NCBI RefSeq assembly: GCF_000001735.4
Contig: NC_003071.7
Location: 13,819,151-13,883,150 of the forward strand
Reading direction: 5' to 3'
DNA from: Arabidopsis thaliana
Taxonomy: Eukaryota; Streptophyta; Magnoliopsida; Brassicales; Brassicaceae
DNA length: 64,000 nucleotides
The position numbers and the translations under genes were made by a program. Below, in pieces: positions 56,201 through 64,000 of this stretch. Under the pieces are notes generated by a model, which was not told the origin of the DNA, did not search any database, and was given only the letters and a program-made list of their open reading frames with translations. The first letter of the stretch is position 1. The number at the start of each line of letters is the position of its first letter.

Positions 56201-57862
56201 AAACAACAAAAAAATGGGGGGTTAATAGTTAATACAGAATATATTAACATTTTCCTGCTAATTATCGGTTTGATCTTATTACCATCATCCGTTTTCTTAA
56301 CTTTTTCAACATGTAAAGAGCTTAGGAGAAAAAACCCATGTAGTGTTTTTAAATTGGTGTCTGTAACATAAGTGGCTGAAAAGGGTTTGTGTAACAGAAC
56401 TTGATACCAATCCTTTTTAAGCCTATACAGATCACCTTAGTAGTAGTACTAAAGCCATAAGAGAAGGTTTTTAGAAGTAACCCAAAGTCTGTTTAGGGTT
56501 TAGCGTTTAGGGTTTAGAGTTCTTTCGGTTTAAGGGTCAGTGTTTTCTTTTATGAATTCCGGTACAGGGGGACTCTGCATTCTCTTAAAACTCTTTGTCC
56601 TGTAACCATTTTAAAAAATCTATCCTTTTATGTGTATACATGTACTGATCTCAAACTCTTTTCAATAAAGACTTATCCTTCTCTTTTTTGTTCTCTTCAT
56701 CTTAAGTTCTTGTTCTTATCATCATCATCATTATGGTCCATGTGTTGTGTTCTTCAGACATATAACATCACAATGACAGGTAGGTAATACATGTCTATAT
56801 ATACACAATTGTATACTGATAATAGAGAGACAGAGAAGCTGTTCGTTATGGATATGGATAGTGTCTCATAGTGGTCTTTGTTTTGTCTCTGTCTTCTCAC
56901 TAAAATCAAAAGTGTTAGAAAAAGATTCTCTTTCTCTTTCTCTTGCTCTTGTGTGAGTCCATTGTACTTTCCACTCTGTGAGATTTGTGCCCACTATATT
57001 ATCTTAAATATGTAATTCGTACCCACTCACTACATATCATCATCATCATCATCATTATGGTGATCGTCTTTTGATCAATCATCGAAACTTCGTCGCGTCT
57101 TTGCTTGTCATAAGATTCGTTTTCTGATTGTATTGATTTGAGTCTACACACGACAACGTTTTGAATGAAACAGTCCATAGTTGTCAACTTGCCACAGAAT
57201 CCATTCCAATCTTTACTTAAATGAAATTTATTGCTCTCGAAGTTACAAGTATCGAACTTTGTGTCTGCGGTTGCGACTTCTTGCGGCCAAAGCGGTAAAG
57301 AGGTACAAAAAGAGGGTCCTACAGTTGCAGAAGAGTTTTTGGATTCTTCGTGTGGATATGTTTTTGTGAGCTCAAGTCACTAACTGCCACACACTCTATC
57401 AAGTAACTGCCAAAACAAACGTCTCTTTCTCTTTGGAATTCGTAATCTGTTGTTTTTGTTTCTCCTTTTCTCAAAGTTAATTAAGTGTTCTCTTAAGCAT
57501 TCAATTAGTAAGATCATGGCCTTGTTTTGATAGTTCCTTGGTTACTTTTCTTCTACAGATCTCAAACAATACTAAACCAGACTTTCAAAACAGATCACTT
57601 ATTAGTCATAACTTCGGTTTCAGAATCTGAAATATAGATGAGATGTTCATTAGTTGCATAAGGCAAAAACACCAACAAGACTGTTGTTTATATGCAGTTA
57701 CACCACAATAGATAAGAAATTATCCAAAATACATTCAAACAGCAAAATATGGGAAGAGACAATAACAAAGGGAGAGACTTTCAGATTTGTCTTTTCAAAA
57801 GACTTGAATCTTTCTCTCTATATATAAGATATAAGGAAGTAATGCTCAGAAAAAAAAGAAGC
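56201..57862. other. KRP4 3' flank and convergent intergenic region
   Basis: It holds the KRP4 3' UTR, a telomere-like GTTTAGGGTTTAG doublet at 56491-56519, a short TCA repeat near 57040-57055, a candidate small gene at about 57181-57369, and the CB5-B 3' UTR on the right. No RNA gene is recognised. Confidence 0.4.
57181..57369 (+). CDS. possible small basic-peptide gene, unrecognised
   Basis: This 62-codon open frame stands out because about 57235-57365 is GC-richer than its AT-rich surroundings. The translation is strongly basic and helical-looking (LCLRLRLLAAKAVKRYKKRV then LQLQKSFWILRVDMFL). The start is uncertain and the N-terminal 20 residues look non-coding, so a spliced or shorter form is likely if it is real. 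I do not recognise a family. Other frames are also open in part, so this remains weak. Confidence 0.3.
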   Translation: MSTCHRIHSNLYLNEIYCSRSYKYRTLCLRLRLLAAKAVKRYKKRVLQLQKSFWILRVDMFL

Positions 57863-59297
57863 CTACCCTGATTTGGTGTAGATACGGATTCCGACTGCTA
57901 AACCAAGAATGGCAAGGGGTACGAGGAACTGGAGGAGCTTGATTATGAATTCAGAGGTCTTGTCTTGATTGTAGTGAGGCTGTTTAGGAGGTGTGTATTT
58001 GACTTTCTTTGGTATTGTTGTTGGATCAATCTCTCCTACGTAGTACTGCTCCATCATTTCTCTTGCACTCTCGCTGTGACCCACGTCCTCAAAATCATCC
58101 GTTGCATCCTTACCTGAAAAGAGAATAAGAATCAAAAACCGATGGATTGATCTCCACTAAGCCGGGAGCATGGTGATAGTTGTGTTTATACAGACCTGTT
58201 GAAGACAAGAGAACATCGTCCCCACCTGGATGGTCTTCAAGAAACTTGGTCACATTGTACACCTGCATTTTTTTGCAAATGTGTGAAGTTAGGAGAGGCA
58301 AATGAAACCCAATTACAGAACTTCTGAACTTTGAAGATTTCTTGTCAAATCAAGAAGTTTAAAACATGGGAAGATCCACTTCTGAGGCTTATGATTAAAA
58401 TGTAAGAAACAATGGAGCAACAAAAAGAAAAGTTCTTAGGTTATCGCTTTCTTTGGACTAAACAAGATATGGTGCATATAACTCTAAAAATCAAACAATA
58501 GGAATAGAAAGATGAATACTTGAAACAAATTACTGTACCAACAACCAAGTCCAGAGATACATTTGGGATCTTCTGAACTTGATAAAAAGGATTGTTCTGT
58601 GTACATAGCAAACTTGTTGCACAGAGGTAAACTCCCAAAAAAAATGAACTTAAGTGACAATATTAATAAGAAACATAAACTACTGATGGAACAACAGACC
58701 AAAACATTTAATGTTTCCTACTTTCTTGTGATAATCTACTGATTTCACAAACCAATCAATGAAGAAAACAAAAATCAAGTTCACTATGAAGGGAGGCTCA
58801 AGGATGTATCTACAGATTCCTTCACAAGTTAATAATCACAATACAAAAACGATCGATCTTCAGGGCAAACAACTAATCGACAAGTGTCAGTAGTCCATCC
58901 CAAGAAAGGTTGATGTCGATCAAACAAACTCTAAAGACAATAAGAACTATTTCTACATTTCTCCATCTTCAATCAAAATTAGAAAATTTTCAGCTGATAA
59001 ATAGATCAAAAGAGCTAAATCTTCAGCATAAGCTTAATAACTACACCATTTTCTACTCTCTCTACCCATCTAAAGATTTGATCTGATAATTTTAGACTTA
59101 GAAATCTGAGACTTCAAAAGCTTAATCTCATGCAAACACCAAAAGGGGAAACTTTGAAGCACGAGATCTCTAATTTCAGAGGTGAGAATAAGGAGAAAGA
59201 AGAATGAAACCTTTCCATTGATGACAATCCAACAGTCATGAGCTTGATTATGCTCTGAAACTTCTGAAAGAGTGAAGATCTTTGCTTCGTCTCCCAT
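57863..59297 (-). CDS. CB5-B: Cytochrome b5, tail-anchored ER form
   Basis: Three exons (59297-59211, 58262-58196, 58113-57863) give 134 aa, the normal length. The heme-binding domain covers residues 5-80: the axial His is in FLEDHPGGDDVLL, and the second His in DFEDVGHSESAREMM. A linker (PTTIPKKVKYTPPKQPHYNQ) and a C-terminal hydrophobic anchor (FIIKLLQFLVPLAILGLAVG) with a short basic end (IRIYTKSG) mark it as tail-anchored in the ER. Cytochrome b5 passes electrons to desaturases, hydroxylases and some P450s. Intron 1 is 948 bp, long for this genome. I recall it as At2g32720. Confidence 0.95.
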
Positions 59298-61038
59298 TGT
59301 TTGTTTGATTCTTGTCTACCAGAATTAACCCACCAAAACCTGACTCTGAGACTTAAAGCTCAAAACTTTATACAAGAGTGTGAGAGAGAGTTGTTGAGTT
59401 AAAGACCATTTGACGAATCAGTTAAATTCCGGTTTAATTTGGTTCGTTCTCAAAGTAATCGGTTGGTGAGTTTTGGAAGCTTTGAAAACCGGTTTAATGA
59501 AAATTGATTTTGAGTTTGTTCTCACATAGTCTGTACCTAATTGCTGCTCTACTGTTTTGGCCTTATGGTATTCATCTGTACGATTTTGAAAACATATGTG
59601 CCAATGTTGAACCGATGGGTTAAGTGGTTTGGTAGTAGTTGTTATTTCCGGTTGAGTGGATGGGGTAGGTAGGTAGGCAGTGCAAATGTTGCGGTTGTGC
59701 GCTCTAATTCTGCCTTTTTCATTCAAGATCGGTAGGTGAATGATGTGCAATAAATTTTATTATGGTACATATGAATTCTTTTCTCATAAGTAATATTTAT
59801 GTAGTTTTATATTAGTAGATACAACTACATAAGAAAAATAAATTGCCGCTGCTTCATACCAACTGACCTTATTTATTAGGGACACAAATCTTTTTCTTTC
59901 TAAAGCTTATATAAAATGTACATATTATTCAAAATCAATAGATTGACCGGTGAATTTCTGACCTTGTAAACGAAAAGAGGTCTGAGAAGTTTCAAATTTG
60001 AACCATCGACAATGAAAAAAATACATTAGCCATGTTCTCTAGAGAAAAACAAGCAGGTTAACCAAAAGATTAGAACCATCATTTTCTTTATGTTTTTTAG
60101 TACCAAATAATGTTATTAAAAGAAAAAGTTATACTTTTAGGACCACCAAATCTTTTTCAATACTAAAAATTGTTGCTTTGAAAATATTAAATACAATTTA
60201 CACATTAAAAAAAACTAATATATATATAATTTTAAAATGAACAATAAATATAAATAACTAAAATCGTGTTTGTTTGTTCATACACTATTTTCATTGAACT
60301 TCTGATACGATAAACAGATAACTAAAAAAAAAATTGAATGCATATGTTTTTGAATTACATCTTGAAATGATTTATAAGCTAAATAACTAGATGACTTTGT
60401 TACATAATCGAGCTAATGGTCGACCACACCATCATCATAGTTTACGCTTACCATTTCGTGTAATGAGCTGAATCGATTTATGATAATTTTGTTTATAAAA
60501 TTTGATTAACCGACTGTAAGTTTATTAATTTCTCTATGATGCCTTGCATATCTCTATAAAGCTTTGTATTATGTTCTGAATTGCAACACATTTTATTGAT
60601 ATGATATGATGATAATTTAGCAATTAGGGTATCCTAAAAGCTCCTAAAACTTAAAATTGTATGACCAACCAATTTTGTAAAAGCAATAAGGAGTTTTTGT
60701 AAATCTTCAAAATATATTGGATCCATAACTCAATAACACAAAACTTGAGACTAAAATCATAATAAAGCTATACATTCGGGGCAGTTTTTAATATCCTGAC
60801 TTGTTGGGTAAGTCTCTAAATATTCGTAGTTTGCATCCAAGTCCCTGACTTACTATCTTCTCCCAAATCTCCTTTTATTTTTACTTTCGTCCTATAAACT
60901 AAAATAAATAAGGAAAACACTCTTCTTCAAATCCAGTAGAGAGATTCAAGACGAGTCTCATCGAAAGTTCGAATCTTTCGTCATCTGATTAGCTTTCTCT
61001 TAGGGTTTATTTCGATTTCGATTTAGTGTTCTCCATCA
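59298..61038. other. divergent intergenic region, CB5-B and RPN2A promoters
   Basis: AT-rich, without recognised genes. The open frame on the minus strand at 59418-59750 is unsupported. The RPN2A leader probably starts near 60930, after CCTATAAACTAAAATAAATAAGG. Confidence 0.4.
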
Positions 61039-63987
61039 ATGGCGACACCCATGGTTAGTTCCGCTGGAGGATTACTAGCAATGCTCAACGAGCCTCATCC
61101 TGTTTTGAAGCTTCATGCGCTCTCTAACCTCAACAATTTGGTTGACCAATTCTGGCCTGAGATCTCCACTAGTGTCCCCATCATGTAATTCTCTTTTAAA
61201 CCCTTTTTTTCCGGTTTGAGATTTAGGGTTTTGTTCTCTCACTTGATCTGTTTTTTTATTCGGGATATTCTAGAGAAGATTGTGGGATTTGGATTGTTTG
61301 AGCTGTGGTTGTGTGTAGGTCTTCTCGATTTGGGTATTAAAGTTCAAAATTTTGAGTGAGGGATTGATAGTTTGTGGCGATGCAGATTCAATGGGTAGGA
61401 TAAGAAAAGTAAAGTTTTTTATTTTACATGACTAGCTTTAGCAAGTTCTGTAGTGATCTTTATAGATTATGAATGAGTAATTGTATCTAACTTCTTCCTG
61501 GACATGATTATGTTCTTTTACTCATGTAATGTAAAGGCTTGGATTCGTTTTGGTTTATCATCGTACATTCTAGTGGTATAGATTCCAGTTGTAGAGGCTG
61601 TGCTGGCGCAATGCTTAGGGTTTTATGATAATCTCTCTTTAATGATTTGCACTACTTGACAGCTTGACTCGAGAGAATTTTTTTTTTTACAGTGAGAGTT
61701 TATATGAAGATGAAGAATTCGATCTGCATCAAAGACAGCTTGCTGCTTTGCTGGTCTCTAAGGTGCGATTTCACGATTGTTAAACTTAAGTTTTGTCTAG
61801 TTGCGGATAATATTTGCTATATGTTAGTGGAGGAATGTTTAATTGTTGCTCTGAATACATTATGGTTATTTTTCTCCTTAAGAGCTGGTGGATAGTGGTA
61901 GAATTTTGGGACGTAGCCTTTTTCTAATCACGTTATATGTTTGTTTTACAAGATATGGGTTTCTTGATGATCGTGGTTGTTTTATCGCAGGTTTTCTATT
62001 ACTTGGGCGAGCTTAATGATTCGCTGTCTTATGCCCTAGGAGCCGGTCCCTTATTTGATGTTTCAGAGGATTCTGATTATGTTCATACGCTTCTGGGTGA
62101 GGATTGAGAAGTTTGTTGATGTTTTTACTCTCTTCATGCTGTTCTCTGTCTGTAGACTCTAGCTAGGGTAACTGTTTAATGCAAATTGCTTACCAAATCA
62201 ACTTGTCTCAACTCTCAAGGCAAGAAAAGCCTATATAGCCTGCACGACTTATTATCTTAAAAGTAGACTTGAAGCTTGTACATCCAGATATTGTTCTGCC
62301 TTTAAGTAGTATAATACTAGAAAAAGACAGATAAGTTGACTATTTGAGTTTTAATAAATGCTGGATGAATGTATACTCATCAGATGCTTCTTTTAAAATT
62401 TCAGCCAAAGCAATAGACGAATATGCCAGTCTCAGATCAAAGGCAGTTGAGTCAAATGAGATGGTGGACATTGATCCCAGGCTAGAGGCGATTGTTGAAA
62501 GAATGCTTGGAAAGTATGCAATGCTTATACATTTAATGCTCTTGTTTTCATAGTGCTTCAATTCTTCTTACATGGTTTTCCTTCTGCAGATGCATCAGTG
62601 ATGGGAAGTATCAACAAGCCATGGGCATTGCGATAGAATGCCGGAGATTGGATAAGTTGGAAGAAGCTATCATTAAGAGCGATAATGTTCAGGGAACTTT
62701 ATCATATTGCATCAATGTTTCTCATTCCTTTGTCAACCGCAGAGAGTACAGACATGAGGTGAGACTGATGTTCTTAGACAATAGTTAAGTAGAAAGGTGT
62801 TCTAATTCTATCGACTGATTAGAACTGTATAGTTTTGCCTCATCTGGAAGATAATGTGACCATTTAGTTTCTATGTTGCATCTTCCATTACCATGCCTGC
62901 AAACATGTATGCTAGCATCCTCTATGTCCTAAGCTGTAGCCAAAAGTCCTGTTTCAGTTTTCGTGATACCTATCTGAGATGTGTCAAGGCCTGAATTAAA
63001 AAAATCTCCCTTTTCTAGGTCTTTTAGTCTAGGCTGTTTAGTTTAGTCTTTATTTAAAAAAGGTGATGACATACTTGTCTACTCTTTCAGGTGCTTAGTT
63101 TACTTGTAAAAGTCTACCAGAAGCTGCCCTCTCCTGATTATTTGAGCATTTGTCAATGCCTCATGTTTTTGGATGAACCGCAAGGTGTTGCAAGCATATT
63201 GGAGAAGCTTCTTCGCTCAGAGAACAAGGATGATGCTTTATTGGCATTGCAAATTGCATTTGATCTTGTAGAGAACGAGCACCAGGCCTTTCTCTTGAGT
63301 GTTAGAGATCGCCTTCCAGCTCCCAAAACACGTGCTGTAGAAGCAACTCAGGCTGTTGAAACAACTATTGCTCCTAATGAGAACCCTTCGGGAGATGTTC
63401 AGATGGCAGATGAAACTCCAGCTCAGACAATTGTGCATGAGACGGATCCAGTTGATGCTACATATGCTGAGAGGTTAACAAAGATTAAGGGAATTTTATC
63501 TGGAGAGACATCTATTCAGCTGACACTGCAGTTTCTTTACAGCCACAACAAGTAAGTTACTGTTGCAGTTTTGATATCTTCAAGGGATATTTTTTCTTCT
63601 AAAAATCGTTTATTCCAGGAAGTAATCATTTGCTCCATTGATAATTTTGTCTTTCTGTAGATCGGACCTGCTGATACTGAAGACAATCAAACAGTCTGTA
63701 GAGATGCGGAACAGTGTATGCCACAGTGCTACAATATATGCTAATGCCATTATGCATGCTGGAACTACAGTGGACACTTTCCTTAGAGAGAATTTGGTAA
63801 ATTATTTACTTTCACTCAAATATTTCTGTATGTTTGAGTTTAACTGTCTGTGTGGCTTAGTGTATTTAACTTTCTTTCATCATTCTTTTTTTTTAATGCC
63901 AGGATTGGCTAAGCAGGGCAACCAATTGGGCTAAGTTCAGTGCTACCGCGGGATTAGGTGTTATTCACAGAGGTCACCTGCAACAGG
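61039..63987 (+). CDS. RPN2A: 26S proteasome non-ATPase subunit RPN2, 5' part
   Basis: Eight exons lie in the window: 61039-61184, 61693-61762, 61991-62096, 62405-62513, 62590-62758, 63091-63551, 63661-63796 and 63903-63987; the gene runs off the right edge, so only about the first 430 residues are seen. RPN2 (PSMD1) is a scaffold of the 19S regulatory particle base that docks RPN13 and contacts RPN1 and the ATPase ring. The N-terminal rod of helical repeats is typical: [80 protein letters not shown]. An acidic linker rich in Thr/Glu/Ala follows at about residues 270-310. The toroidal PC repeats begin at the right edge ([18 protein letters not shown]). I recall it as At2g32730. Confidence 0.95.
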
Positions 63988-64000
63988 GTAGGTCATTGAT

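Noticed and set aside
59418..59750. 110-residue minus-strand open frame upstream of CB5-B
   Set aside because: No recognised motif and no GC rise; probably chance.
1..64000. CRISPR arrays, phage or bacterial defence systems, operons
   Set aside because: This is intron-rich plant nuclear DNA; no regularly spaced repeat-spacer array or bacterial gene organisation is present.

Overview
The window is nuclear DNA of a crucifer. I recognise it as Arabidopsis (very probably A. thaliana chromosome 2, the At2g32550 to At2g32730 block). Reasons: genes carry many short AT-rich GT-AG introns of about 80-150 bp, coding exons are GC-richer than flanks, and the gene order CNOT9-like, F-box, DUF1068, CAP-H, SF3A2, CSLB1, CSLB2, PPR, RLP22, VAMP725, RLP23, GRP23, LUH, KRP4, CB5-B, RPN2A matches that block as I remember it. 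Locus names are recall, not a database search. Exon borders were read by hand from splice sites and reading phase; almost all models close exactly in frame.

Layout. 0.2-10 kb: a divergent CNOT9/Rcd1-like gene, an F-box gene and a DUF1068 membrane protein gene. A broken 5' copy of the DUF1068 gene (4.2-5.1 kb) and a CNOT9 exon fragment (7.85 kb) show an old direct duplication around the F-box gene. 10.2-16.4 kb: condensin kleisin CAP-H and splicing factor SF3A2, both on the minus strand. 17-25.2 kb: two tandem 757-aa cellulose synthase-like B genes with identical intron phases. 25.3-25.55 kb: a displaced CAP-H fragment, followed by an intronless PPR gene. 28-32.8 kb: a 17-exon plastid FAD-dependent lycopene-cyclase-like gene and a divergent plastid cupin gene. 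33.2-34.2 kb: a B3/DUF313 gene whose frame is broken. 34.7-43.5 kb: two receptor-like proteins (RLP22 and RLP23) flanking the R-SNARE gene VAMP725. 44.8-45.4 kb: a secreted glycine-rich protein. 48-52.7 kb: the Groucho-type corepressor LUH. 54.3-56.2 kb: the CDK inhibitor KRP4. 57.9-59.3 kb: cytochrome b5. 61 kb to the end: the 5' part of proteasome subunit RPN2A, cut by the window edge.

The genes are functionally unrelated housekeeping, cell-wall, immunity and cell-cycle genes, as expected for a plant chromosome arm; there is no operon or defence island. I found no credible previously undescribed system. The most interesting material is structural: local duplication scars, a foldback MITE with a 9-bp target duplication at 47.05-47.3 kb, a minisatellite inside a duplicated CSLB promoter, a GC-AG intron in LUH, a tiny uORF before KRP4, a long (AG)39 tract, and an N-terminal extension on VAMP725.
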